Positions 42,093-50,599 of a stretch of 64,000 nt of DNA are shown here, one piece after another. The notes beneath the pieces were generated by a model. The model was not told the origin of the DNA. It saw only the letters and a program-made list of their open reading frames with translations, and ran no database searches. Position numbers and translations under genes: made by a program. Origin of the DNA: Glycomyces sp. NRRL B-16210 (GTDB lineage: Bacteria > Actinomycetota > Actinomycetes > Mycobacteriales > Micromonosporaceae); NCBI RefSeq assembly GCF_000719515.1, contig NZ_JOGR01000010.1, forward strand, positions 1-64,000. Reading direction: 5' to 3'. Position 1 is the stretch's first letter, and each line of letters opens with the position of its first letter.

Positions 42093-43234
42093 CGGGTCAC
42101 CGTCCCTGCGTAGCGGTTGGCGGGCCTGTCCAGGCCGAAGGTGTCGCGGAGGGTGGCGCCGGGGTACTCGCGCCGGAATCCGGCGCTCTCGCGGAGGATC
42201 GGCACGGTCCGGTTCGCGAAGGCGTCCAGGTCGGAGGGCAGGGCCGCCGGGAGGATCGTGAAGCCGTCCGCGGCGCCGTCGCGGTGCCAGCGGCCGATGA
42301 GGTCCGCGAGGGCCTCGGGCGTCCCGGCGAAGAGGGCCGCGTTCGGCCGCCAGGGGCGGCCCGCGGCGCGGTCGAGGCCTTCGAGTCCCTTGCGGGCCTC
42401 GGCATCGGTGTCGGCCAGGTGCACGACGAGGTCGGCGAGCACGGCGACCCGGTCGGGGTCGCGGCCCGCGTCGGCGACGGCCCGGCGGACGGCGGCGCGC
42501 CTGGTGTGCGCGGCGTCGGGGTTCCCGGGGGCGATGCGCACGATGTCGGCGCGGCGGGCGGCGAGGCCGAGTGCGGCGTCCGCGTCGGCGCGGACGGCGA
42601 CGAGCGGCTGCCCCTGCGGCGGGCGCGGCGTGATCGACGGCCCCTTCACCGAGAAATGCGGGCCCTCGAAATCGATGTAGTGCAGGCGGCCGCGGTCGAT
42701 GTACCGGCCCGTCGGCAGGTCGCGGATCACCGCGTCGTCCTCCCAGCTGTCCCACAGCCGCGCGACCACCTCGACCGCGTCCTCGGCTTCGGCGTACAGC
42801 TCTTCGGGTTCAGCCACGGCCTTGCGTCCGAAGTGGTCGGCTTCGGCGGCGGTGTCGGAGACCTTCGCCTCCCACCCGGCGCGGCCGGAGCTCACGTAGT
42901 CGAGCGTCGCGATCGCCTTCGAGGTGTGGAACGGCTCGGTGTGCGTCGTCGTGACCGTGGGCAGCAGCCCGATCCCGGCCGCGACGGGGGCGACCCGGGC
43001 GCTGATCGCGACGGCGTCGAGCGTGCCCTGGGTCTCGCGGACCAGCCCGGAGGGCGGCGCGAAGGAGTCGTCCACGGCGATGAAGTCGAGCCGGGCCGCC
43101 GCGGCGGTCTTCGCCTGCGCCGCATAGGTGCCGGGGTTCCAGAGGCGGGTGCGGTCCTCGGTGAGCCGCCACGCGGCCGGGTGGTGCCCGGCCGGGGCGA
43201 GCGCCACGCCCAGATGCAGGTCCCTGTCGGTCAT
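42089..43234 (-). CDS. LLM class flavin-dependent monooxygenase
   Basis: Luciferase-like monooxygenase (381 aa). It begins DLHLGVALAPAGHHPAAWR and has TTHTEPFHTSKAIATLDYVSSGRAGWEAKVS and a C-terminal REYPGATLRDTFGL. It belongs to the bacterial LLM group near NtaA and SsuD but is shorter and lacks the full NtaA insert. Overlaps of 4 nt join it to the LLM genes on both sides. It may act on a different intermediate of the same compound, since three LLM enzymes in series suggest stepwise oxidation. Confidence 0.87.
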   Translation of the reverse strand: MTDRDLHLGVALAPAGHHPAAWRLTEDRTRLWNPGTYAAQAKTAAAARLDFIAVDDSFAPPSGLVRETQGTLDAVAISARVAPVAAGIGLLPTVTTTHTEPFHTSKAIATLDYVSSGRAGWEAKVSDTAAEADHFGRKAVAEPEELYAEAEDAVEVVARLWDSWEDDAVIRDLPTGRYIDRGRLHYIDFEGPHFSVKGPSITPRPPQGQPLVAVRADADAALGLAARRADIVRIAPGNPDAAHTRRAAVRRAVADAGRDPDRVAVLADLVVHLADTDAEARKGLEGLDRAAGRPWRPNAALFAGTPEALADLIGRWHRDGAADGFTILPAALPSDLDAFANRTVPILRESAGFRREYPGATLRDTFGLDRPANRYAGTVTR

Positions 43235-44370
43235 CGGGTTCCTTCCGGTGCCGGCGCGAGGCCCCACCGCTCGGCGAGGAGGCGGTAGGAGCGGACGCGG
43301 TCGGCGTGGTCGTGGGTGACGGTGGTGATGAGCAGTTCGTCGGCGCCGGTGGCGGTCTGGAGGATCCGCAGGCGCTCGGCGACGGTGTCCGGGTCGCCGA
43401 CGATCTGCGTCGCGATCCGGTCGGCGACGTGGGCGCGGTCGGCCTCGGTCCACGCGAAGGCCTCGGCCGCTTCGGGAGTCGGGTACTCGATCGCGCCGCG
43501 ACCGGCGCGGATGCTGTGGACCCAGGGCCCGTAGCCGGCCGCGAGCCGGCGGGCCTCGGCATCGGTGGGCGCGACCACCACGTCGGCGGAGACGACCAGG
43601 TACGGCTCGGCGAGGTGCTTCGACGGGCGGAACGCCTCCCGGTAGGCCGCGACGGTCTCCACGATCGCCGAGGGCGCGACATGGTAGTTCGCGCCGAACG
43701 GGAGCCCGAGTTCGCCTGCGGCCCTGGCGCTCTCGCCGGGGCTGGAACCGAGGACCCACACGTCGAGGTCGGCGCCGGCCGCCACCGCCGAGTGGACCGG
43801 TTCGGTCGCTCCGGGCTCCTGGTGGCCCTCGCCGAGGAAGTCGAGGATGGTCTGGAGCTCGGCGAGGTACTGGCCGGGCTCGGACGGGCGCGTGTGCAGG
43901 AGCGCCCCGAGGCGGGTGAAGCGCTCGGGGTCGGCGATCTGCGGCGGAGGCGGCGGGACCACCAGGCCGTCCACGACGCGCGTCTCGGTGAACGGCGACT
44001 TCGGCCGGGTGGGGACCTCGCCGCTCTTCAGGCGGGTCGCGGTGCGGCCCAGGCCGAGGTCGATGCGGCCGGGATGGAGCCGGGCGATCGTCGCGAAGTG
44101 GTCGGCGGCCGACAGCGGCGAGTGGTTCCCGAGCAGGACCGCGGCCGAGCCGACCCGGATGGTGCTCGTGGCCGCGGCGATCAGGGCCACGAGCGCCGCG
44201 GGGGCGCTGGAGGCGACCCCGGGCACGAGGTGGTGCTCGGCGACCCAGAACCGGCCAAAGCCCAGGGCCTCGGTTTCGCGGGCGAGGTCGAGGCTGTTGC
44301 GGAGCGCTTGGGACGCATCCGATCCGGAGGTGATCGGCGAGAGGTCGAAGACGGACAGCGGTGTGGTCAT
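43231..44370 (-). CDS. MsnO8-type LLM oxidoreductase
   Basis: LLM enzyme (379 aa) beginning TTPLSVFDLSPITSGSDASQAL, with GFGRFWVAEHH, GSAAVLLGNHSPLSAADHF and PGRIDLGLGRT, the marks of the MsnO8/YhbW-like group, and C-terminal GDPDTVAERL. Flavin-dependent oxidation of a small substrate is expected. The ATG at 44370 overlaps the stop of the ABC ATPase gene, directly coupling import and oxidation in one transcript. Confidence 0.88.
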   Translation of the reverse strand: MTTPLSVFDLSPITSGSDASQALRNSLDLARETEALGFGRFWVAEHHLVPGVASSAPAALVALIAAATSTIRVGSAAVLLGNHSPLSAADHFATIARLHPGRIDLGLGRTATRLKSGEVPTRPKSPFTETRVVDGLVVPPPPPQIADPERFTRLGALLHTRPSEPGQYLAELQTILDFLGEGHQEPGATEPVHSAVAAGADLDVWVLGSSPGESARAAGELGLPFGANYHVAPSAIVETVAAYREAFRPSKHLAEPYLVVSADVVVAPTDAEARRLAAGYGPWVHSIRAGRGAIEYPTPEAAEAFAWTEADRAHVADRIATQIVGDPDTVAERLRILQTATGADELLITTVTHDHADRVRSYRLLAERWGLAPAPEGTR

Positions 44371-46010
44371 GCAAGATCCCTTCTGGGGGTTGCAGCGGCT
44401 GGTTCGAGCGGGTGGTCCCCCGCCCGCACGGTCGTGCCGGGCACGGCGGCGAGCAGCTCGCGCGTGTACGGATCGGCGGGGTCGGTGAGGACCCGCGAGG
44501 CCGGGCCGTGCTCGACCACGCGGCCCTCGCGCATGACCGCGACCGTGTCGGCGACCTGCCGGACCACCGCGAGGTCGTGCGAGACGAACAGGTACGAGAG
44601 CCCGAGGCGCCGTTGGAGGTCGTCGAGCAGCCGCAGGATGCGGGCCTGCACGGCCGTGTCGAGCGCCGAGACCGGCTCGTCGAGGACCAGCAGGTCCGGT
44701 CCGGGCGCGAGCGCCCGGGCGATGGCCACTCGTTGGCGCTGGCCGCCGGAGAGCTCCACGGGGCGGCGGCGCAGCAGCTCGGGGGCGAGGCCGACCTGTT
44801 CGAGCAGTTCGGCGGCCCGGGCCGCGCGTTCGCCGCGGTCGCCGAGGCCGAAGGCGCGCAGGGGTTCGGCGACGATGTCGCCGACGCGCCAGCGCGGGTC
44901 GAGCGAGGCGTACGGGTTCTGGTAGACGAGCTGGACGCGCGAGCGCAGGCGGCGCAGGGCCGCGCCGCGCGCGGCGGTGACGTCCTCGCCGTCGAAGTGG
45001 ACGGTGCCCGCGTCGGGTTCGGTGAGGCGGGCGACGATGCGGGCGGTGGTGGACTTTCCGGAGCCGGATTCGCCGACGACGGCGAGGGTCGCGCCGCGCG
45101 GGACGGCGAGGTCGATGCCGTCGACGGCTTGGATGCGCCGGCGACCGGGGAGCGTGAAGCGCTTGGCGAGGCCGGTGACGGTGAGGATCGGGTCGCTTTG
45201 GGGCGCTTCGGGTCTGGCGGGCGCGTCGGTGAGGCCGGGGGCGGCGTCGAGGAGCGTGCGGGTGTAGGCGTGTCCGGGTTCGGCGATGAGGCGGGCGGCG
45301 GGGCCGGTCTCGACGATGCGGCCGCCGTCCATGACGGCGATGCGGTCGGCGCGGTCGGCGGCCACGCCGAGGTCGTGGGTGACGAGGAGGACGGCGGTGC
45401 CGGTTCGGGCGGTGAGGGCGGCGAAGTGGTCGAGGAGTCGCTTCTGGACGGTGACGTCGAGGGCGCTGGTGGGTTCGTCGGCGATGACGAGGGCCGGTTC
45501 GCACGCGAGGGCGACGGCGATGAGAACCCGTTGGCGCATCCCGCCGGAGAGCTGGTGGGGGTATTGGCGGGCGCGCAGGTCGGGGTTGGGGATGCCGGCG
45601 GTGTCGAGGAGGGCGACGGCGCGGGCGGCGGCGGTGCGGCGGTCGGCTCTGCGGTGGACGGTGAGGGCTTCGGCGACCTGCTCGCCGATGCGTTTGACGG
45701 GGTTGAGGGAGACGCCGGGGTCTTGGGGGACGAAGCCGATGCGGGCGCCGCGGATCGAGCGCAGGTGGCGTTCGGACAGGCCGGTGAGTTCGTCGCCGCC
45801 GAAGCGGATCGAGCCTTCGGCGGCGCCGCCGCGCGGCAGGAGGCCGACGATCGAGTGGGCGAGGGTGGATTTGCCGGAGCCGGAGGCGCCGACGAGGGCG
45901 AGGACTTCGCCGGGGGCGAGTTCGAGGTCGACGCCGCGCACGGCGCGGACGTGCCGTTCGCGGGTGCGGTAGGTGACGTGGAGGTCGCGGACGCGCAGGA
46001 GCGGGGTCAC
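44367..46010 (-). CDS. Fused dipeptide-type ABC ATPases (DppD-DppF)
   Basis: Two ATPases in one chain (547 aa). The first half has Walker A GASGSGKST and signature LSGGMRQRVLIAVALA; the second half has Walker A GESGSGKST and signature LSGGQRQRVAIARALA. Both are of the oligopeptide/nickel class. Separate DppD and DppF proteins are usual; the fusion is also known. The start is GTG at 46010, overlapping the permease stop (GTGA). It powers the DppB/DppC-type permeases of the same operon. Confidence 0.92.
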   Translation of the reverse strand: MTPLLRVRDLHVTYRTRERHVRAVRGVDLELAPGEVLALVGASGSGKSTLAHSIVGLLPRGGAAEGSIRFGGDELTGLSERHLRSIRGARIGFVPQDPGVSLNPVKRIGEQVAEALTVHRRADRRTAAARAVALLDTAGIPNPDLRARQYPHQLSGGMRQRVLIAVALACEPALVIADEPTSALDVTVQKRLLDHFAALTARTGTAVLLVTHDLGVAADRADRIAVMDGGRIVETGPAARLIAEPGHAYTRTLLDAAPGLTDAPARPEAPQSDPILTVTGLAKRFTLPGRRRIQAVDGIDLAVPRGATLAVVGESGSGKSTTARIVARLTEPDAGTVHFDGEDVTAARGAALRRLRSRVQLVYQNPYASLDPRWRVGDIVAEPLRAFGLGDRGERAARAAELLEQVGLAPELLRRRPVELSGGQRQRVAIARALAPGPDLLVLDEPVSALDTAVQARILRLLDDLQRRLGLSYLFVSHDLAVVRQVADTVAVMREGRVVEHGPASRVLTDPADPYTRELLAAVPGTTVRAGDHPLEPAAATPRRDLA

Positions 46011-47011
46011 CACGAGGGCCGCCTCTCGGTGTCGATGGCGCGGGCGATCCGGTTGGCGGAGAGGACGACGGCGACGATGACGAGGCCGGGGAGGGTGGTG
46101 AGCCACCAGGAGGTGGCGAGGTAGTCGCGGCCTTCGGCGACGAGGGAGCCCCATTCGGGGGTGGGCGGTTCGGCGCCGAAGCCGAGGAAGCTCAGGGCGG
46201 AGACGGCGAGGATCGCGGAGCCGAATTCGAGGGCGGCGAGGGCGAGGACGGGGCCGGCGGCGTTCGGGAGCACGTGGCGGGCGAGGACGGCGGGCCAGCG
46301 GACGCCGGAGGCGCGGGCGGCTTCGACGAAGTCGGCGTGGCGGACGCGGAGGACTTCGGCGCGGGCGACCTTCGCGAAGACGGCGATGGCGGCGGTGCCC
46401 ACGGCGATCGCGACGGGCAGGGTGCCGAAGCCGAGGACGGCGACGACGGAGAGGGACAGGAGGAGGCCGGGGATGGCGAGGAGGACGTCGGCGGCGCGCA
46501 TGACGAGGTCGTCGGCGAGGCCGCCGGCGAATCCGGCGCAGACGCCGGCGAGCGATCCGGCGACGAAGGCGATGCCGACGGCGAGGAGGGCGGCCTTGAG
46601 GGAGAGGGCGGTGCCGTGAACGACGCGGGCGAAGAGGTCGCGGCCGAGGTGGTCGGTGCCGAACCAGTGCGCGGCACTGGGCCCTTGGAGGTGTTCGGCG
46701 GTGACGCCGGTGAGGGGGTCGTGGCCGGTGAACCACTGCGGGACGAGCCCCCATGCGAGGACGAGGGCGATGACGGCGAGGGCGAGGAGGAGGCCGGGCC
46801 GGCGCAGAAGGCGGCGGGCCGGGCGCGGGGCGAGGAGGCGCAGGCGCGCGCGGGCGGTGATGCGGTGCAGGCCTTCGGTGAAGCGGGCCGGGGCCGGACC
46901 GGTGGGTCGCGAGTGATCCCGCCCCGGCCGCGGCTCCTCGGCCAGGGCGGGTCCCTCTCCCGCGTCGGCGGCGGATGCGGCGCCGGCCGAGCGGGTGTCC
47001 ACTTCGGTCAT
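46007..47011 (-). CDS. Dipeptide-type ABC permease, DppC
   Basis: Permease (334 aa) with a long cytoplasmic N-tail of about 75 residues, then about six helices. Class marks are HWFGTDHLGRDLFARVVHG and the EAA loop FVEAARASGVRWPAVLARHVLPN, with LSFLGFGAEPPTPEWGSLV near the C-terminus. ATG 47011 has GGGGGA upstream. In most operons this gene abuts dppB; here 773 bases of repeat-bearing DNA separate them. Confidence 0.92.
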   Translation of the reverse strand: MTEVDTRSAGAASAADAGEGPALAEEPRPGRDHSRPTGPAPARFTEGLHRITARARLRLLAPRPARRLLRRPGLLLALAVIALVLAWGLVPQWFTGHDPLTGVTAEHLQGPSAAHWFGTDHLGRDLFARVVHGTALSLKAALLAVGIAFVAGSLAGVCAGFAGGLADDLVMRAADVLLAIPGLLLSLSVVAVLGFGTLPVAIAVGTAAIAVFAKVARAEVLRVRHADFVEAARASGVRWPAVLARHVLPNAAGPVLALAALEFGSAILAVSALSFLGFGAEPPTPEWGSLVAEGRDYLATSWWLTTLPGLVIVAVVLSANRIARAIDTERRPSW

Positions 47012-47784
47012 GTCAAGTCCCCCAGGTCCAAGCGATGGCGGCGGTGGCTGCGGGGCGCACCGCTTGCGAGTGCGGCGGCACGAGCCGCCGCGATCCGGAC
47101 GAGCGGCGCCGAGTGACGGGCGAGACCCGGGGGCGCAGAACGACGACCGTGGGTTCGGTCGCGTCCGCGGCGGGTGCCGGACGCGACCGGTGCGGGCGCG
47201 TCGCGAGCGGCCCCGAGCGCCGCGCGAGGGCGGTGCCGTCTGCCGCGCTCGCCGACGGCCGGCATACCGTCCGGCTCCGGTGCCGCTGCGGCGTTCGCCG
47301 ACCCCGCTGTTTCCCAGGCGGGCGCTGCAATCCACTGTCGGTCGTCGGCGCGGGACTTCGCCGCGCCGATCCGCACCAGCGTCGCTGCGGCTCCCTCCGC
47401 CGGCCCGACCGGCTCCGGCGCACGCGCCGCAAGGCGCGGTCGGTCGCAGCTTCGGCGCTTCGCCGTACCGGTCCACTGCGGCCTCGGCACGGTCGCGGCC
47501 GCGTAGTTCGTGCCGTTCGTGCGGTCCGCCCTTCCCGCGCTCCAGCTCTGGCCGTGTGCAGGTCGCGGAAGCCGTCGCCATCGGTCGCACTCGGCACGGC
47601 GTACTGCCGTGCCGCCGTGGTGCGGTGTCGCGTTCGCGGCTTCGCCATTCATGCGGTCCGCCCTTCCTGTGCACCGGCTCTGGCCGTGCGCAGGTCGCGG
47701 AAGCCGTCGCCACGGGTCGCCCTCGGCACGGCCTGCTGCCGTGCCGCCGTGGTGCGGTGTCGCGTTCGCGGCTTCGCCGTTCAT
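47008..47784 (-). CDS. Doubtful repeat ORF between dppB and dppC
   Basis: 258-codon ORF whose ATG overlaps the dppB stop (ATGA, 47781-47784) and whose stop overlaps the dppC start (ATGA, 47008-47011), keeping the coupling pattern of the operon. The predicted product is Arg/Ala/Pro-rich, has no recognisable domain and contains two copies of a 44-residue repeat beginning NGEAANATPHHGGTA. All three frames of this strand are largely open here, so the ORF may be by chance. It could be a real inserted gene, or noncoding expansion at a junction. Confidence 0.35.
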   Translation of the reverse strand: MNGEAANATPHHGGTAAGRAEGDPWRRLPRPAHGQSRCTGRADRMNGEAANATPHHGGTAVRRAECDRWRRLPRPAHGQSWSAGRADRTNGTNYAAATVPRPQWTGTAKRRSCDRPRLAARAPEPVGPAEGAAATLVRIGAAKSRADDRQWIAAPAWETAGSANAAAAPEPDGMPAVGERGRRHRPRAALGAARDAPAPVASGTRRGRDRTHGRRSAPPGLARHSAPLVRIAAARAAALASGAPRSHRRHRLDLGDLT

Positions 47785-47829
47785 GCAGTCCGCCCTTCCT
47801 GCGCACCGGCTCTCGCCGTGCGCGGGTCG
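47521..47829. repeat. 132-bp tandem repeat at the dppB-dppC junction
   Basis: Two full units of 132 bases (47521-47652 and 47653-47784) and a partial third (47785 to about 47829) that is the 3' end of dppB. The unit length is divisible by three, so frames are kept. Each unit carries a copy of the dppB tail and its overlapping stop/start, so the array looks like slippage or unequal recombination that duplicated the gene end. Confidence 0.85.
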
Positions 47830-48737
47830 ATGAGCGGGTGGGCGAGGTCCACCGCGAGGCTCACGGTCACGAACACCGCCGCGGCCAGCAGCACCAGTCC
47901 TTGCAGCACCGGCAGGTCCCGCGAGGCCACCGCGAGCTGCGTCATCCGGCCGATGCCGATGCGCGAGAACACGGTCTCGACCACCACCGACCCGGCCAGC
48001 AGGTTTCCGGCCGTCACGCCCGCGAGCGTCAAGGTCGGCATCGCGGCGTTGCGCAGCGCGTGGCGCAGCAGGATCCGCCCGCGCGAGGCGCCCTTGGCCC
48101 GCGCGGTGTCCACATAGGCCTTCTCCCAGGTCTCGGTGAGACTCTTGGCCAGCACCTGCGCGATCACCGCCGCCGTGGGCAGCGCCAGCGTCGCCGCCGG
48201 GAGGATCAGGCTCTCGAAGCCCTTGTTGCCCATGGCCGGGAGCAGGCCCCACTGGAACGAGACGGTCTGGATGAGCAGCAGGCCGACCCAGAAGGTCGGT
48301 ACCGAGACCCCCACCGGCGGCAGGCCGAGCAGGAACTGCCGCAGCCAGGGCCGCTCGGTGTAGACCGCCCCGAGCGCGGTGCCGGCGCCGAGCACGACCG
48401 CGATGAGCAGTGCCGCTCCCGCGAGCGCCAGCGTGTGCGGCAGCGCCTCCGCGATGGCCTCGCCCACCGGCGCTCCCGTGGCGAGCGAGAAGCCGAAGTC
48501 GCCGCGCAGCGCGTCCAGCAGTGACTGTCCGTACTGGACGATCATCGATTCGCCGAGTCCGTACCGCTCGCGCAGCGCGGCGAGCTGATCGGAGCTGATC
48601 GAGCCCTGCTCCTCGGGGCTGATCCGCGCGCCGATCGCGTCACCGGGCAGGAACCGCAGCAGCACGAACGCGACCGTGAACGCCGCCCAGAGGACCAGCG
48701 CCGCCGCGGCGGCGCGCCCGATCAGATACCGCGCCAT
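47781..48737 (-). CDS. Dipeptide-type ABC permease, DppB
   Basis: Permease (318 aa) of the oligopeptide/nickel class: hydrophobic start YLIGRAAAAALVLWAAFTVAF, then FLPGDAI, and the EAA-like loop YVDTARAKGASRGRILLRHALRNA. It begins 2 bases after the binding-protein stop. Its last 15 codons lie in the third, partial copy of the 132-bp repeat, so the C-terminus (RTARAGAQEGRTA) may be of recent repeat origin rather than ancestral. Confidence 0.92.
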   Translation of the reverse strand: MARYLIGRAAAAALVLWAAFTVAFVLLRFLPGDAIGARISPEEQGSISSDQLAALRERYGLGESMIVQYGQSLLDALRGDFGFSLATGAPVGEAIAEALPHTLALAGAALLIAVVLGAGTALGAVYTERPWLRQFLLGLPPVGVSVPTFWVGLLLIQTVSFQWGLLPAMGNKGFESLILPAATLALPTAAVIAQVLAKSLTETWEKAYVDTARAKGASRGRILLRHALRNAAMPTLTLAGVTAGNLLAGSVVVETVFSRIGIGRMTQLAVASRDLPVLQGLVLLAAAVFVTVSLAVDLAHPLIDPRTARAGAQEGRTA

Positions 48738-48739
48738 GG

Positions 48740-50350
48740 CTACCCGGCCAGCCAGACGTCGTGGAACTGGAGCCGTGCCGAGGCGTCGAAGGCGAGGCCG
48801 TGCACGTTCGCGCCGGTCCCGATCGCCTGCGACAGTTCGAACAGCGGCACGTGGTAGGCCCGGTCGAGCAGGACCTCCTGGACCTCGGCGACGATCGCGT
48901 AGCGCGCCTCGGTGTCCGGTTCGGACAGCTGGGCTTCGAGGAGGCCGTCGAGTTCGGCGTCGGCGCCGCGCCGGTTCACGTTCGCGAAGTCGGTGGAGAA
49001 GGTGCGGCGCAGGATGTCGGGGTCGGTGCGGCTCAGGTTGGAGAAGTAGAGCGCGTAGTCCCCCGCCTCGGTGGCCGCGGTCATGTCCGCGGCCGGGAGC
49101 TGCTGCACGTCGAGGTCAACGCCGACGGCCTTGAGCTGCTGCTGCACGAGTTCGAGCACGGTCTGGCTGGCGCTGAAGGCCTCGCCGAAGATGACCTTGA
49201 CGCGCAGCGGCCGGCCGTCCTTCTCGCGGATGCCGTCCGCGCCTTCGGTCCAGCCGGCGGCTTCGAGCTGGTCGGCGGCGGCCTGCGGGTCGTGGCCGAG
49301 CCGGTCGGACAGGTCGGTCCAGCCCGGGGTGAGGTGCGCGAGCGGGCTGGTGGCGGCGTGGAAGCGGTCGCCGAGGACGACGTCGACGATCTCCTGGCGG
49401 TCGATCGCCGGGATGAGCGCGGCGCGCACGGCCGGGTCGGAGAGGATCGGGTCCTCCACGTTGGGCTGGAAGCCGAAGGCGACGCCGGGGTTGGCGACGG
49501 TGAGGATCGTGCCGTCGGCCGCCTCGATCGCGGGCTCGTCCTGCGGCAGGACGTCGCTGATCGCGTCGAGCTGGTCGGAGGCGAGGCTGCCGGAGCGGAC
49601 CCCGGACTCGGGGACCACGGTGAACTCGATCGCCTCGAGGTAGGCCTCGCCGTCGCGCTCGAACAGGCTCGAGCCCCAGGCGTAGCCGTCGCGGCGCTCG
49701 ACGGTGACGCTCTGGTCGGCGACGAACTCGCCGAAGGTGAACGGGCCCGAGCCGATCACCTCGCCGCGGCAGCGGTCCTCGGGGGCGGCCTGGAGCGTGG
49801 CGTCGGCGACCAGCCCGAGCGAGAAGGTGGAGGTGGCCTGGAGGAACTGGGCGTTCGGGGACTCGAAGACGACGGTGGCGGTGAGGTCCTCGTCCACGCG
49901 GGTCTCGGCGTAGCCGGCGAGGAAGGAGGAGCCGAGCGGCGCGAACGGGCTGAAGTCGCCGGCGATGGCGTCGAAGTTCTTCTGGACCGACTCGGCGTTC
50001 AGGCCCGTGCCGTCGGAGAAGGTGACGCCGTCTCGGAGGTGGAAGGTGAACTCGGTGAGTTCGGGGTTCACCTCCCAGGACTCGGCGAGCCAGGGGACGA
50101 TCTCGCCGGTCTCGGGGTCCTGGTCGGTCAGCGAGTCGACGACCTGGCGGGCGATGTAGACCGCCTGGTTCTGGGAGGCCTGCTGGGGGTCGGGGCAGAT
50201 CGGCACGGCCGAGAGTCCATAGCGGAGGGTGCCGCCGTCCTGCGGGGAGGCGTCGGCGGCGTCGCCGCCCGCGCCGCAGGCGGTGAGGGCCAGGAGGGCG
50301 CCGGCGGCGATGGCACCGGCTGCGACGCGTGGAGGCTGCGCTGTGGTCAT
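48740..50350 (-). CDS. Dipeptide/nickel-class ABC binding lipoprotein (SBP family 5)
   Basis: Extracellular binding protein (536 aa). Signal peptide with lipobox LTAC, then LRYGLSAVPICPDPQQASQNQA and FHLRDGVTFSDGTGLNAESV, the SBP_5 hallmark. ATG 50350 is preferred to the far upstream in-frame ATG because the signal peptide begins there. It heads the LLM/transporter operon. Although the class is named for peptides, members import many compounds including opines and glutathione; the sulfur-type operator upstream suggests an organosulfur ligand here. Confidence 0.9.
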   Translation of the reverse strand: MTTAQPPRVAAGAIAAGALLALTACGAGGDAADASPQDGGTLRYGLSAVPICPDPQQASQNQAVYIARQVVDSLTDQDPETGEIVPWLAESWEVNPELTEFTFHLRDGVTFSDGTGLNAESVQKNFDAIAGDFSPFAPLGSSFLAGYAETRVDEDLTATVVFESPNAQFLQATSTFSLGLVADATLQAAPEDRCRGEVIGSGPFTFGEFVADQSVTVERRDGYAWGSSLFERDGEAYLEAIEFTVVPESGVRSGSLASDQLDAISDVLPQDEPAIEAADGTILTVANPGVAFGFQPNVEDPILSDPAVRAALIPAIDRQEIVDVVLGDRFHAATSPLAHLTPGWTDLSDRLGHDPQAAADQLEAAGWTEGADGIREKDGRPLRVKVIFGEAFSASQTVLELVQQQLKAVGVDLDVQQLPAADMTAATEAGDYALYFSNLSRTDPDILRRTFSTDFANVNRRGADAELDGLLEAQLSEPDTEARYAIVAEVQEVLLDRAYHVPLFELSQAIGTGANVHGLAFDASARLQFHDVWLAG

Positions 50351-50457
50351 GCTGGGGGTGTTCCGATCACGTTGGGGGCGGGTGCGTTCGTGCGGGACCG
50401 CCGCGCTGCGGTCGCCGCGAGCGGAGCGATACGGGCCGTGGGGGATTGATCGCTCAC
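50347..50457 (-). other. Possible 36-codon upstream ORF coupled to the binding-protein gene
   Basis: A GTG-started ORF of 36 codons lies between the operator-like site and the binding-protein gene and ends in the ATGA overlap with its start codon. The product (beginning MSDQSPTARIAPL) has no Cys and no match to the two leader peptides. Translational coupling is possible, but chance cannot be excluded. Confidence 0.3.
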
Positions 50458-50466
50458 CGCTGCTTA

Positions 50467-50491
50467 TTTTCCTACATCTCCGATGGGAATA
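50467..50491. promoter_or_regulatory. Variant sulfur-type palindrome upstream of the LLM operon
   Basis: TTTTCCTA, nine bases, TGGGAATA: CCTA (50471-50474) and TGGG (50484-50487) with the same 9-base spacer as the four exact sites 8-19 kb region, differing by one base in the right core. It lies about 120 bases upstream of the binding-protein gene, in an AT-rich patch shared with the divergent arabinofuranosidase promoter. Confidence 0.5.
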
Positions 50492-50496
50492 CAAGG

Positions 50497-50580
50497 TTTA
50501 TCGATCGGGAAATTTCGGTCGCCGCGTCCTTGACACCTCGGGCGAGGAAGCCGGTAGAGTGAAGCGACTTTACCGATAAA
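50497..50580 (+). promoter_or_regulatory. Arabinofuranosidase promoter with LacI-type operators
   Basis: TTGACA at 50530-50535 and TAGAGT at 50555-50560 form a -35/-10 pair with a rather long 19-base spacer. LacI-like sites flank it: TTTATCGATCGG (50497-50508, left half good) upstream and TTTACCGATAAA (50569-50580, near-perfect) just after the -10. The second would overlap the transcription start. The LacI gene at 52219 is the probable binder. Confidence 0.6.
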
Positions 50581-50599
50581 CACCTTCTGGAAGGCACCC

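Noticed and set aside
47521..47829. CRISPR array
   Set aside because: Units are 132 bp, tandem without spacers, and there are no cas genes.
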